Shown: positions 45,097 to 56,161 of the stretch, piece by piece | Position numbering within the stretch: the first letter of the stretch is position 1 | Layout of the letters: each line of letters opens with the position of its first letter | Assembly (NCBI GenBank): GCA_036346355.1 | Contig: CM070579.1 | Span: 6,448,001-6,512,000 of the forward strand | DNA: 64,000 bases | Reading direction: 5' to 3' | DNA from: Rhipidocladum racemiflorum | Taxonomy: Eukaryota > Streptophyta > Magnoliopsida > Poales > Poaceae | Position numbers and translations under genes: made by a program | Notes under the pieces: model-generated | The model's database searches: none | What the model was told of the DNA's origin: nothing | What the model saw: only the letters and a program-made list of their open reading frames with translations

Positions 45097-46752
45097 CTAA
45101 TACTCCTTGTTAACCTGGTTGACCACTAGCTGCGAGTCACCCTTCGCAGTTAGCCGTTGGACTCCGAGCGCCTTGCACGCCCGAAGCCCGGCCAGCAGAC
45201 CTTCATATTCTGCTGCGTTATTTGTTGCAGCGAAATGCAATTGGAGGGCGTACTGGATACGCTCCCCCCGAGGGGATTCCAGGACTACTCTAGCCCCCGA
45301 GCAATCGTAAGCTCGGGACCCATCGAAGTGCATGACCCAGCGACCTTGCCTGGCCTGGTCGGGTTCTGGCTGGGATGGGGCGGGATTCGTCCATTCGGCT
45401 AGGAAGTCTGCTAGGACCTGAGACTTGATTGCGGTTCTGGCCGAGAATTCGGCGAGCTCCATGGCCCACTTTGCGATCCGCCCGCTTGCGTCCTGATTCC
45501 CTAAGATTTCCCTGAGCGGGAAGTTGATCGGGACTCGGATTTTATGAGCCTGAAAGTAATGTCGTAGTTTTTTGGAGGCTACGAGCAGCGCGTACAGGAG
45601 CTTCTGGACCTCGGGGTAACGCTCCTTGGGCCCATGCAAGACTTCGCTGATGTAGTAGATCGGACGCTGCGCCCCGTCCCTTTCCACTGTTATCACGGCG
45701 CTTACCGCCTGGGGCGTGGCGGCCAAGTATAACAACAGGACCTCCCCCAGTCTTGGTGTGGTCAGGACCGGGGGGCTCGACAAGTATCGCTTCAGTTCTG
45801 CGAATGAGTTGTCCGCCTCTTCTGTCCAGGCGAAACCGTCATGCTTACGGAGTGCCTTGAAAAAAGGTAGGCCGCGCTCCCCGAGCCGCGAGATGAAATG
45901 ACTTAGAGCCGCCATCCTCCCGGTCAGAGACTGCACCTCCCGCATGCAAGTGGGTGGTCGCATGTTTTCGATGGCCTCTATCTTTTCAGGATTGGCTCCA
46001 ATTCCTTGTGGGCCGATCATGTAGCCGAGAACCTTACCAGCTTTGACTCCGAACACGCATTTTTCATGGTTCAGCTTTATTCGGTGCTTGTTGAGGTTAC
46101 AGAAGGTTTCCTCCAGGTCGGACACATGACCCGAGGCTATCTTGCTCTTAACCACGATGTCGTCCACGTACACCTCCAAGTTCCGGCCTATTTGGTCCAA
46201 GAAGGTTTTCTGCATGAGGCGCTGGAAGGTTGCCCCGGCGTTTCTTAGACCGAAGGACATGGTCGTGTAGCAGAAAGTGCCAAACGACGCGATGAAGGAA
46301 GTTTTTTCTTCATCGTCAGGCGATATACCGATCTGGTGATAGCCTGAATAGGCGTCCAAAAAGCTCATTACCTCGGAGCCGGCCGTTGCATCGACCAACT
46401 GGTCTATCCGAGGCAGCGGGAAGTTGTCTTTAAGGCACGCGGCGTTTAGGCCCGTGTGGTCGACACACATGCGCCACTTGCCCCCCTTTTTCTTTACGAT
46501 GACCGGGTTGGCCAACCAATCGGAATGGTCGACTTCCCGTATGAATCCAGCCTTGAGGAGCTTATCTAGTTCTTCTCTGATGATAGCTTGCTTGTCCGGG
46601 GAGAAGCGCCTGAGCTTCTGCCGCACAGGCCTTTTGTCAGGCCGAACTGCCAGCCTGTGCTCGATGACCTCCCTTGGGACTCGGGGCATGTTGGACGGTT
46701 CCCAAGCGAACGTGTCCGCGCTCCTCCGAAGGAAGGTCACGAGCTCGAGTTC
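45097..46752 (-). pseudogene. Gypsy B reverse transcriptase and RNase H
   Basis: Open from the stop at 46753 to the stop at 45097. RT blocks in order: WRMCVDHTGLNAAC, FLDAYSGYHQIG, MSFGLRNAGATFQR and YVDD (46170-46159). The connection domain gives RPIYYISEVLHGPKERY. The second RNase H gives MHFDGSRAYDCSGA, NNAAEYEGLLAGL and AKGDSQLVVNQV. The catalytic acids I can place are kept. The frame stops at NKEY-TAG-C, where Gln is the likely ancestral residue. Confidence 0.9.
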
Positions 46753-47757
46753 CTATTTAGGATCCAGGGAAGCCCTCACATGTACGACCTTGTCTGGCTC
46801 TGCGTCGTACAGCGAAACGGCTTTAGTTTCTCCTCCTGCCTGGAGGGTAGTCTTGGGCCAGGAACTCCTCGGCTCTTGCTCGGGCCCGCGTTGGGGCAGC
46901 TGCCCGACCATGTCTAATGCCCTCTCGTCGCAGCTCAGGGCCGCTTTCGGGCTCCCCTTCACCGAGATCATGCCGCCAGGGCCGGGAACCTTCAGGCATT
47001 GGTACCCGTGGTGCGTGGCGGCCATGAATTTGGCGAGTGCCGGTCGGCCCAGGATGGCGTTGTAGGCCGACTCGAAATTGACCACCTCGAACGTGATCAA
47101 CTCCGTTCGGAAGTTGTTCGGGCAGCCGAAGGTCACGGGCAGGACGATCTGTCCGAGTGGCTTGACCGAGGTGCCGGGGACTATCCCGTAGAAAGGGACT
47201 ACGACGCTCTTGACCTTGGACCGAGGAATCTGCATCTCGTCCAGGACCCTGGCGGATATCAGGTCCAGGGAACTCCCGCAATCTACAAGCACTCGTCCCA
47301 CCACGGTGTTGCAGATCGTTGGACTAACGACCATCGGGAGCCTCTGGGGCTTCGTCATCCCCAGGGGGCAGTCGTCCTTAGAGAAGGTGATGGCCAGCTT
47401 GGACCACTTGAGCTGCTGGACAGGGGGCTTCCCCTGGATAACGCGAAGTACCTCGCACGCAGCTTCCTTCAACTCCCGACGTGACCCGTAAGCGGTGGAG
47501 CCCCCGAATATTACGGCGATGTGGTTTTTCGGCTCTTGGTACTCCATGTCTGCGTCCTCGTCGGCAGGCTTCTTGCCCTTGACATCTTCTTCTTGCTCTG
47601 GAAGCGTGGGCATGGGGCCCTTGCCGCTGTAGAATTGTTCCAGGCGGGAGGCCCATGTTCGGCAATTGCGCAGGTCGTGCCCGTACGCCTGGTGGAGCGG
47701 GCAAAAGTAGGTGCTAGCCCGTCCGCGTTGGTTGCCGCGGCTATGGTCGTCCCTGCC
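46753..47757 (-). pseudogene. Gypsy B zinc knuckle and protease
   Basis: After the stop at 47758 the frame carries a CPLHQAYGHDLRNC zinc-binding motif (near 47,700). The protease part follows: VGRVLVDCGSSLDLI (near 47,290), where DCGSS stands for the D-S/T-G site, then VTFGCPNNFRTE and YNAILGRPALAKF. It ends in SLDPK then TAG (46755-46753) in the context AAA-TAG-GAA; RT continues in frame. Confidence 0.85.
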
Positions 47758-49599
47758 TTATTCGTCGTCGCGTCGAGCCGGTCGACCCTTTCCTTTTGCG
47801 GCTCCCCCCTTGTATGCTTGCGAGGTTGGCCACTGTCGTCGCTCGATGGCCGCCACCATGTCGGAGACGGAGGGCCTTTTCTTCTTTTTTATTTTCTTCT
47901 CGATCGAGCTTATGCTCTTCCGGCTAGATGCCCCTTCGAGTCCGGGCTGAGGGGGCAGTTTTCCCTCGTCTAGCAGCTTTTTCCATTGCACCGCTTCGTC
48001 GGCGTTGGCGTATCGGTCGGCCATGCGGAACAGCTCGTTGGCTGTGATGTCCGGGTGAATCTCGAGGTCCTGTGTAAAACGGACGTCTCGGACCCCGAAC
48101 TTGAAAGCCCGGACGACCGCCTCATCTGAGATGATCGGGATGGAGTTCCGCACCTGCATGAAACGCTGGACGAATTGGCGTAAGGTCTCGCCGTCCGTCT
48201 GTATCAGACGCTCGAGGTCGCGCTCCTTTCCCGGGCGAACATAACAGCTCTGGAAGTTTGCTCGAAGGGTGTTACTTAGTTGCGCCCAGGACCGGATAGA
48301 GCCCTCCTTCTAATTAAAGAGCCACATCCGAGCCGGTCCATCTAGCACCGTGGGCAAGAAGTTTGCTATGACCCCTTCATCCCCGCCGACGGCCAGGATG
48401 GCCGTGGTGTAAATCGAGAGGAACTCGTCCGGGTTCTGCGTCCCGTCGAACCTCTCGATGTGGCCTGGTTTGAACCTGATTGGCCAGGTCACGCGCCGCA
48501 GGGACGCCGCGAACGCCCTGCACCCGAAAATAGGATTATCGTGGCGGTCGTCTCGAGCTCGGTGGTCGGGACGATCCCTGTAGGCCAATCCTGAGGCTCG
48601 TGGGCCTAGGCGAGAGAACACCTCCTTAGGCCGGTACGACGGAGAATGGCCTGAGGAGGAAAGTTCAGACCGGCTCTGCCCACGGTTTGTACCCTGTCGA
48701 TCTCGAGGGAGCATCCGGGAATTGCTCCGGGTGTCCTCCCGGGCCGGATCGTGTTCCCGCCGGTCACCCCAGGTACGGTTGTGCGAGTCGCCGGGGTGGA
48801 GGCGCACGGACGTCCGGTGGCGGCGTTCCCGGGAAACACTCCAGGTATCTTTTCCTCGAGAGGCTTTCGCCGCTTTTATGTCTGTGGCGATCTTTTCGAG
48901 GTCGTCGGCCACAGCCGCTCCCATGGCCTCTAGATCGACTTGCTCAGGGAATTCTCTGAGGTTGCGCACTCCTGCGGCCAAGGCTTGAAGGCGTTCTCCA
49001 CTCGGGGGAACGAGGGGCGACGAGCTCGTGTGCCGACGTACGGGCTCTGGCGTCCCGTACGTGTGGAAGTTCTCACGAGTTCCGGCCCCGATCCTATCGC
49101 CCGCGCCATCACGTATCTGTCGGCGTAAGCTGGCCAATGTCCGGTTCAGGGATGCCTCCAAGTGGTCCTTGGCCGCTTCGTACCGCCGGAGGCGCGCCTC
49201 GCCCGGGGATTTGCCCCCGAGATTTCCACCTTCTTCCGCGACAAAAATGTTGCGGGATTGGGCGGACCGCGAGGGCGACATCAAGGTGTCTCCCCGCGAC
49301 GCGGTCCCCTGGTCGGGCTCGAGATGGTCAGGGATGTCCAGGCCATCATAGAGCCCGTCGTATTCGTCGTCTGAAAGGGCGTCGAGCCGAGCGTGAAGAA
49401 TCGCTCCGTGCGGCGGCTTCCAGGGAAAAGCTCCTGGAATCGTCATGACTTCCGGGGCCAGCGATGCCGGCTGCCTCATTGTCGAAGGACTGCTTCTCAT
49501 CCTCATCGTCTCATCGATCCCGGGGGGGCATGGGCCCCGGCGATCCTGGGAGTCTGACATCCTCCGGGACTCCTCACGAAAGGGAAAGTCGGTCCCCAC
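47758..49599 (-). pseudogene. Gypsy B gag
   Basis: Starts MGTDFPFREESRRM at 49599. A long Arg/Ser-rich N-terminal region leads to the capsid domain: RFKPGHIERFDGTQNPDEFL, the interrupted core at 48312-48310 (AAT-TAG-AAG), SWAQLSNTLRANF, and ETLRQFVQRFMQVRNSIPII (retrotransposon gag). A basic tail (KKIKKKKR) follows and a TAA stop at 47760-47758 precedes the zinc knuckle. Both stops are in the single gag-pol frame. Confidence 0.85.
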
Positions 49600-49612
49600 G
49601 GACGGCGTCAGC
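49600..49612 (-). other. Gypsy B primer-binding site region
   Basis: On the minus strand, right after the 5' LTR, GCTGACGCCGTCCGTGGGG (49612-49594) sits where the primer tRNA pairs; it overlaps the first codons of gag. It resembles the TGGCGCCGTCTGTGG-type sites of some Ty3/gypsy elements. Confidence 0.45.
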
Positions 49613-50191
49613 TATCGACGATTGGGGAGCAGGCCCCCGCCGAGCTTACTTGGTTGATGAGGGGACCAACCACAATCCCTTCTCACATGCGGGGTTACTC
49701 AGAGGTATGACTCACTAGACCAAACCGGATGATGACACATTGTCTTACCCTGGTTCGGGCCTCTCAAGAGGGAGTACTCCGGCTCGTGTATATTTCAATG
49801 TGTCTCCCCCCTCATGGTGGGGATGCTTTATAGTTCACAAAGGTCCACAATTCGTTAAGATCCACTATCCCCACGTTCGACCACGTCCAACGTGGTAACT
49901 AACAGATCCTACAAGTTCGCCACGCTCCCGCGGAGGACGCAACGAACTGACGGAGGTTACGCCATCGGTAGTTATTTCCTCCGACCTCGAGATCACGCCA
50001 GGTCGGCTAATAGCTAGCTCCGAGCTCGGCCGCCTTACGCGGGCGCGAGCCCGCAATCGGCCAGACCACGCGACCTCCCTAGGCCCTGACTAGGTCGTCC
50101 TTGGGAACGACCTCCTGGTGGCTCGGGCGGGAGCGAGCTCGGCTGTTCGTGGCACCCGAGGTAATTTATGGGAATTATCCAACCCCCGACA
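49613..50191 (-). repeat. Gypsy B 5' LTR
   Basis: 579-bp copy of 41840-42429. It ends (plus reading) CCAACCCCCGACA, then GTTGC. Confidence 0.93.
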
Positions 50192-50634
50192 GTTGCCTTG
50201 TCAATTATATAAGTTGAGTGTATGACTATTTCTGAAGCTTTCAAATGAGTTGTTTGGCTGAGAGATTTGTTTACTGAACTTTGTAGAAGTACATTTTACA
50301 CTACAACATTTTGTAACAGCCAGAGTGCTATATATCTTACAAAGGATCAGATGTTGCATGAGAGAACGAAACATATTGATGTCAGATATCATTACATGTG
50401 AGGTGTCATTGCTAAAGGTGATATTAAAGTTAGCAAGATAAGTACTCATGATAATCCAGCAGATATGTTGACAAAACCAGTTCATATGGCAAGTATAAGT
50501 TTGGCTCAGACTTTAATTGGTATCACTCAATAAATCCTTTGGATTTTCTACGCACAAGGTATTTATGATAATTTATTTCGAGGAGATTCGCGTTATATTT
50601 TGGTTACAAGAGAAATTAGTCTCAAGATAAAGAT
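50192..50634 (+). pseudogene. Copia A RNase H end and 3' non-coding part
   Basis: After gypsy B the copia frame resumes: AIYLTKDQMLHERTKHIDVR (50,320-50,380) and ISTHDNPADMLTKPV (50,438-50,482), the usual end of copia RNase H, with stops between. A purine-rich stretch near 50,608-50,634 precedes the 3' LTR. Confidence 0.85.
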
Positions 50635-50836
50635 TGTTGAATTTAAGTATGATACGAATTGGTTTCCTTCTCTCTCTCAATTCTATTCCTACACGAGTCT
50701 CGCATGTACCATTATAAATATGTCCTTCTAGTCTAGAGCAAAAACAAGAACTTCATTATAAATATCTTCTCATATTTAATATAGCGCTATTATGCGCTAT
50801 GATTTTATTCCTGTTTTCTACGTATTACTTGCAACA
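50635..50836 (+). repeat. Copia A 3' LTR
   Basis: 202 bp, TGTTGAATTTAAGTATGATA to TTACTTGCAACA, matching 29681-29924 with a deletion of about 40 bases. Confidence 0.9.
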
Positions 50837-51221
50837 TGTATTTTAACAAACTTGGACCAAAGGGGTTAATAATATTGGCTGTGTCCGCAATCATCTGTGC
50901 TTGTCGGCATGCGTGCACGCACACACGGCGCGAGCGGAGGGGGACGGGAGGTGGGCGGTCGAGCGGCGGGGTTGACCGGGGCGGGCGACGTGGAGCGGCT
51001 CGGCTGGCCGTCCCGCGCGTCTGCGTCGGCGTGCGTGCCGGTGTTAGCAGCGCAATGGCTGGGGGCGGTGGGGCAGCGGCGGCGTCGCCTCGCCAGTCAG
51101 AACGCGGCGCGCCGCGCCACGCCACGCCACCGCGCGGTTTGGTTTTCCTTTCGGCGTCTCAGGCGACGCCGTTTGGAGCTCGTGTTGGGCTCGCCGGGAC
51201 GCTCACGCCAAAAGCTAGAAC
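50837..51221. other. Right end of the split Stowaway-like element, then GC-rich DNA
   Basis: The first 30 bases look like the missing right end of the element at 29435-29680. The rest is GC-rich (GGCGG/GCGTGC words) with overlapping frames in all phases and no recognisable domain, so I do not call a gene. Confidence 0.45.
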
Positions 51222-51369
51222 TAGGGATGCAAATGGGCGCCCAGGGTCATCTGGCCATTTCTGATTCGTTGTTTGCACTTTAAAACTTAAAGGTAGAGTA
51301 AAAATTAAGTTTTAGTGCAAACAATGATAAAGTGGCCAAAGAAGACCCTGGTCGCCCATTACATCCCTA
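51222..51369. mobile_element. hAT-type MITE, 148 bp
   Basis: Ends TAGGGATGCAAATGGGCG and (inverted) TAGGGATGTAATGGGCG. Flanks GCTAGAAC (51214-51221) and ACTAGAAC (51370-51377) are an 8-bp duplication with one change. The inner arms TTGTTTGCACT and AGTGCAAACAA are also inverted. Confidence 0.88.
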
Positions 51370-51512
51370 ACTAGAACAAACTCCGCCGCAAGTCACGACT
51401 GCGGCTACCACTACGTTAATTTAGTTACAGGGATTTGATAAATATCATCCGGATCCTATAAAGCGTTCGCCAACCTTCGTTTGCTAGTGCAAAACTCGAA
51501 ATGTCGTGAAAC

Positions 51513-51705
51513 TTGAGAAATTTTCCGTAGTAAGTATACGATAGACAATAAAAATTAAGCTTAATCGTTAATTTATTAAGAGTATTTATACTGATTTATT
51601 ATTAAAGAAGATTTAAATAAATACTAGCTAATATGATTCGTTGGATTGAAAGAAATAGGCTATCCACATTGATTTTAATGTACCGTAGAAGAGCTATCAA
51701 CAATG
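51513..51705. mobile_element. MITE-like repeat, copy 1
   Basis: Shares GTATACGATRGAYARTAAAAATTA, AATTTRTTRAG, TTTAAATAAATA and GTTGGATTGAAAG-type words, in the same order, with 54955-55142. Its ends (GAGAAATTTTCCGTAG; TACCGTAGAAGAGCT) are roughly inverted. The family is not named. Confidence 0.45.
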
Positions 51706-51816
51706 TAGCTATTTCCGCTATATCACTGTTTTACTACTAAAACATAAAGAAAAGTCTAGGTTACATGGTCTAATATCATTTAATTCTTCTTTGAGCAGTT
51801 CTTCTATATTTGCCAT

Positions 51817-51960
51817 CTTAATACAAGTCGTACAAATTTTGAAGCAAGCGAAGGGATAAGTAATCACTATCTACCCTTCATTCATGTTTTAATATTTGTA
51901 TATTTTTTTTTAAAAAAAAAATATGCATAGAAGAACATGGTCTTTTTTTTTAATATTCCA
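51817..51960. repeat. Dispersed repeat, copy related to 3675-3800 and 54240-54390
   Basis: TACAAATTTTGAAGCAAGCGAAGGG-type sequence, TAATC, TACCCTTCATTCATGTTTTAATA and GCATAGAAG occur in the same order in all three places. Confidence 0.55.
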
Positions 51961-51999
51961 ATACTATTGGGACGAAAAAAGCAAGCCACAACTGCCTTT

Positions 52000-53269
52000 G
52001 AGAGATGATATAATTTGACGATGTAGGTAAACCAGCCTTGAACGAGCCGTGCTTTCCTCCGGAAATCAAATGTGACGAATTAATCTTGTTAGCAGTTAAC
52101 GCCGACAAGTTTTTCCCACTTCAACAACGCTTGCAGCGTAAGGGCAACTACAATGTTCTCAGTTTTTTTTTTTTATTACCGTACACTAAATTCAATACAG
52201 ACCGTTAGATCTGATCTGCGCCGTAAAATCTCTTAAAAACTAAGCTAGCACGAGCATTACCATCACAGCTAACGAGCTGATCATCGGTCGTTAGCTAAGC
52301 TACTACCCCTACCTTTATTTGCGCCACAAGCTGAAGATCACAGAGGGACAGGCCTGGGATGCTTCGAAGCCAGTAATATTGTGAAAGCATCTACGATACA
52401 TGCCTTTCTGGTTCACATGATGCATGGGACAGGAAAGGCAGCAGGAACAACAAAAAGCTTACGCAGACGATTCAGAGGAGATCTTTCCCTGCCGGCCTTC
52501 AGAAAAATCTCATTCATCATCATCAGCTCAATTACAACCCCCCCCCCCCCCCACCACCACACCCAAGCCCCCCCCCCCCCCCACCCAATGGATGATTCTT
52601 GCTAAGAAATCTGAAGAGAGATCTGCTTGCTAAGAAATCGGTGGACTAATTCAACCAGATAATCGTAGATCAACTAAAACAAGGGATTTGATAAACATCA
52701 TCCGGATGTTTTTATTGCTGAAATCACCCAAATCTAGGACCATTATTGAGATTCGGGTGTATTGATTACATCCGATCCTATGATTTGATCTAACGGTCCG
52801 GTGATATCCGAGTGAGGTATCCAACGGTCCAAAATTTGGATGTCAGCTAAAACAAAACAAAGTCAAAACTTGAGCATGGGGTTGTCGATGGCATTGGCAT
52901 AATGGCATGTGCATTGATACGGCGGCGACGTTCATACGCATCCGGGAGTTGCCTGCTAAGCATCCCAACAGCTGTGCCGGTAGGACGTCGACTATAACAA
53001 CGACATAAGTAATCCACACTGCTGCTAGCTAGCTTCTTCTCCCAGAAAAAACCGGCCCGGACAATGTATCATGATAAGTTTTCTAGAAATCGGACAGTCT
53101 GTATAATCATATATAGAATTCTCGATGATGCAAACGATAATCACTAGAATAACCAGCGGACGGCCGTCGGATCGAATAACACTTTCCCGCCCTGGCTATC
53201 GCATTCTCAGAACAATGACCCGTTCATATCATTGAACCCTTGTATCTCTTTGTATCTCTATCTTTTAAT
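52000..53269. other. Intergenic with poly-C microsatellites, no gene seen
   Basis: Two runs of 15 C residues (52538-52552 and 52568-52582) flank CACCACCACACCCAAG. The rest is mixed-composition DNA with frames broken by stops. ATCATCCGGAT words occur near 51,448 and 52,697. Confidence 0.5.
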
Positions 53270-53632
53270 TGAGAAATTTTACGGTAGAATATAACATATG
53301 TAATAAATAGTGGTAGTAAGAATCAAATCTAACCATTGATTCTTTAAGGGTATTTTAGACTTTTCCTAATTCGTTCACAGTTTTGGATTCACCAAATACC
53401 TGATGATCTTCAGAGGCTTTTTATCCATTCGTCCGCCATTAATCAGGATCACAGGACGTGTTTTACCGTAAATGACAAATAATATGATAGAATTTTTTAC
53501 CATTTTACCCTTTCTGAATTTTACTACCAATACTACATGTGGTAGTATAACTAGATCTAAATTGATTTCAACCATTAGATTCAAAGGAATGGACTGCTTT
53601 TATTGATTTTAATCCACTATAAAAGAGCTCTA
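53270..53632. mobile_element. MITE-like repeat, copy 2
   Basis: Begins GAGAAATTTTACGGTAGAAT and ends AATCCACTATAAAAGAGCTC, which are roughly inverted. Inside are paired TCTAACCATTGATTCTTT and TCAACCATTAGATTC words. Related ends occur at 51513 and 54955. Confidence 0.4.
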
Positions 53633-53879
53633 AATCTTTGTACATCTTGGTACTAGCTTAATTATATTTTAAAGATTTTTTTACCATCCTTGCAGGGTAC
53701 CAGAAAATACAGTCAGCTGGTAACATCTAGTACCAAAAAAATACATTGAGCTAATTAACAACATGTGGTATATATCCAAAGTTTAAAGGATAGATATACC
53801 AAAAGATAAATTTTTTAAAAAATAATTCGATGATACGTTTCAAAGATGATAAAAACTTTGATATTTTAGTTCATCCAAG

Positions 53880-54200
53880 GAAGATAAAAAGGTTCCCACA
53901 GTCAGCGCACGGCACGCGTCAACCGAATCCAATCCGCCTAGGCGTGACGCCATGGCTCGATCAAGCAATGCCCACGGGGCATGGGCATGGGCGCCAAGCC
54001 GATTGATTGCCGGATCGTCGCCATTAGCGGAGGAAGACCGTGCAAATCCACACCGGATAGGCTCGCGCGCGGCCGAATTTTAAGTGCCCGTCGCGGGAGG
54101 GCGCAGCCGAGTGTCTCCGCCGAGAGCCGCCGGCCGGCGACCTGGGGCAGAGGCAACCGAGACGCGTGCGTGCGTGCGTGCCGTGATAAAATGTTTCTGA
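53880..54200. other. GC-rich island, no gene called
   Basis: A short island in AT-rich DNA with overlapping frames on both strands of 70-100 codons and no domain. It ends in (GCGT)n near 54165-54180. It could be the relic of an exon or a transposon part. Confidence 0.35.
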
Positions 54201-54236
54201 CTTGTGTGGGATCGAGGTGCCAACAGTATTTTTATG

Positions 54237-54390
54237 GTTTTCCTCTTCATACAGGCTGTATAAATCTTGAAATAAGTAAAACGGCAAAGTAAAACGGCAA
54301 GTGATTATTATCCACCTTTCATTTATATTCTAATATATTTATGCAATTTTAGAAAAGAAATGAACAGAAGCATCTCTCTCAAGTTGTGCT
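54237..54390. repeat. Dispersed repeat, copy 3
   Basis: TATAAATCTTGAAATAAG, CCACCTTTCATTTATATTCTAATA and GCAATTTTAGAAAAGAAA occur in the order seen at 3675-3800. An inner GTAAAACGGCAA is doubled. Confidence 0.5.
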
Positions 54391-54589
54391 ATCGATGATT
54401 CATATGTGATGGGTTGTGTAATCTACATCGGACTCAGACGTGGATGCATGATGCATGCATAATCTTAGATACAGTGTATGCATCATGCATGCTAGCTACA
54501 AAGTTCTTCGCGGCTGTCGTGTAAACATTGGAATCAAAGTATCTTTTTGTCATGTTTCTTGTAAAAGACTTTCTCAAAAAATTATTAAA

Positions 54590-54795
54590 AAATATAGAAC
54601 ATATTTCATATTTTTAATACAAATTAGTGTGACGTTTTATTTCTTCCCCTAATAAATATATAGATTTACTTGATATTCTCTATATTAATATAGTGATTAG
54701 ATAATAATTGGGGTGATCAAATTATTTCAATATCTCTTTAGTCTATGTGCCAAGACAAAATACGTCCTATAAACTTAGACGGGGAAGTACATGTC
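54590..54795. mobile_element. Stowaway-like remnant
   Basis: Matches the inside of 29435-29680 and ends TCCTATAAACTTAGACGGGGAAGTA, a worn Stowaway-type end. The left end is not clear. Confidence 0.45.
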
Positions 54796-54954
54796 AGATA
54801 ATTTCTTGTGTTGAAAAGGAAAATAGGTTGATTTGCGGTTCAAGATATGAGCGGGCTAGCTTCATGAAAAGCACATTAGTGGAGTATTACTCACACTATT
54901 TTGTTTGTGCAAGCAGGCTGCATGTTCATTCCCACGAGGAGAAAAAAAGAGAAA

Positions 54955-55142
54955 TTTTATAGTGGATTATACCGATAGTATACGATGGATAGTAAAAATT
55001 AGATCTAATAATTAATTTGTTGAGTAGTATTCCTACTAATCTATTACTAGAGGAAGTATAAATAAATAACAGGTAATATGATCTATTGGATCGAAAAGAA
55101 CGAGCATCATATTAAATTTATCCTACCATAATAAGAGAGCTA
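54955..55142. mobile_element. MITE-like repeat, copy 3
   Basis: Begins GAGAAATTTTATAGTGGATTATA and ends TTATCCTACCATAATAAGAGAGCT, roughly inverted. Inner words match 51513-51705. Confidence 0.5.
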
Positions 55143-55274
55143 AAAAAGGGACGGTTATCAGAAGAGGCGTGCAACTGATTAAAGCAGGCAATGGAATGGA
55201 TTCGTCGGGCTCCGAATTGTCGCAGAGCATCATCGTCGACTCGATCTCTCAGGTCGACTCGATATCTCAGGATA

Positions 55275-55553
55275 TGTACAGTGGTATAGACAACAGCTGT
55301 CTATAATGCATCTCCACATCATCTACAGACAGCATCAAAAACAACTCATACAATGGATCGTCTATAATATAGCTATCTGTAATGATCTCTCATTCAATTA
55401 ACAAATTGTCTATACATCTGATACAGCGTGTGTACATAAGACTGTCTATTAAATAGTAGACGGCAGTTTTCTCTCTCTTTCTTCTCTCTCCTCAACGCCA
55501 CTTAAAATTCTACATGGCATATCTTATAGACAGCTGACTGTAACCATTGTACA
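55275..55553. mobile_element. MITE, about 279 bp, with AGCTGTCTATA arms
   Basis: Left end TGTACAGTGGTATAGACAAC then AGCTGTCTATA. Right end, inverted, TGTACAATGGTTACAGTCAGCTGTCTATA. The two arms match over about 30 bases. No coding sequence; the superfamily is not certain because no target duplication is clear. Confidence 0.7.
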
Positions 55554-56161
55554 CATGCGTCCAAGGAACAGCTTTTGCCATTAAACAAAGACCCCCAGTA
55601 ACTCTGCCCACTCCCATCGAATTCGATCGCATTTAGCAAGAGCGAAACCTCTGGTCCTCTGCTCTCCCAAGACCAAGAGATGAGATCACGAGGACAGGGG
55701 CTATAGTAGCTAGTACTAGCAGCAGTAGAGTTAGCTCCGTGGCTTGCCCTGGCATGCGTGATGAGCGTCGCTGTCGCCACGTCTTCGTTGTTGTCGCCGG
55801 TGGTTAGCCCGCCGGCCACGCCCGCCCGGCATGCAACATGGGCGGGCCCGGCGCCTGACGGTGACATCTCGAGTGCCACACCAGCCGTCGCCGCCTGCGG
55901 GCAATGGCGCAGGCGCAGCTGCGCACGGTGGCCCCCCCATGCCTGGGCGGATGGTGCGGTCTCAAAAAAATCGAAAAAACAATCTCAAGATCATTTCTTT
56001 AGTATGTTAAACTTGTTGTTTAAATTGATTAGCCATCGATGGATCGATCGAAGGGAGGTGTAGTAGTTGGTTAACTCTGGCTGAGATAGCTAGCTAGCTA
56101 ACTCTATCATTGCACTGAAGCTGTGAAGCAGCAGCGGCAGCAGCAGTACTACTATTTTTCT
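55554..56161. other. Intergenic, unconvincing minus-strand frame
   Basis: A minus-strand frame (55879-55502) opens with a GC-rich, Ala-rich stretch but runs into the MITE at 55553, so it is probably not a gene. Short (CAG/CGG)n-like runs are near 56130-56145. TTTCT (56157-56161) is the left target copy of copia D. Confidence 0.4.

Larger units (their letters stand above)
41840..50191 (-). mobile_element. Gypsy B: Ty3/gypsy (Tat-like) retrotransposon, 8.35 kb
   Basis: LTRs at 41840-42429 and 49613-50191, with GTTGC on both sides (41835-41839 and 50192-50196). Genes read on the minus strand, so the 5' LTR is the right one. Gag, protease, RT, RNase H and integrase share one frame from 49599 to 43606 with five stop codons. 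The right LTR begins TA where TG is expected. It lies in the RNase H region of copia A. Confidence 0.95.
29681..50836 (+). mobile_element. Copia A: decayed Ty1/copia retrotransposon with four nested insertions
   Basis: LTR copies at 29681-29924 and 50635-50836, a tRNA-Met primer site, and copia-type gag, integrase, RT and RNase H pieces on the plus strand define the element. Without its insertions it would be about 5 kb. Inside lie a hAT transposon (30179-36976), a Mutator-type element (39698-40639) and gypsy B (41840-50191); the hAT holds two solo LTRs. Many stops and frameshifts are present and the integrase has lost an Asp. The left flank ends TATTT. The right flank reads TG then TATTT, so the target duplication is offset by two bases. 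Confidence 0.85.

Noticed and set aside
48687..49448. Several plus-strand frames opposite gypsy B gag.
   Set aside because: They are shadows of the Arg/Ser-rich gag on the minus strand.
50836..51283. GC-rich plus-strand frames that could be a host gene.
   Set aside because: They start in the copia A LTR end and run into a MITE; overlapping frames are equally open and no motif or splice signal supports one.
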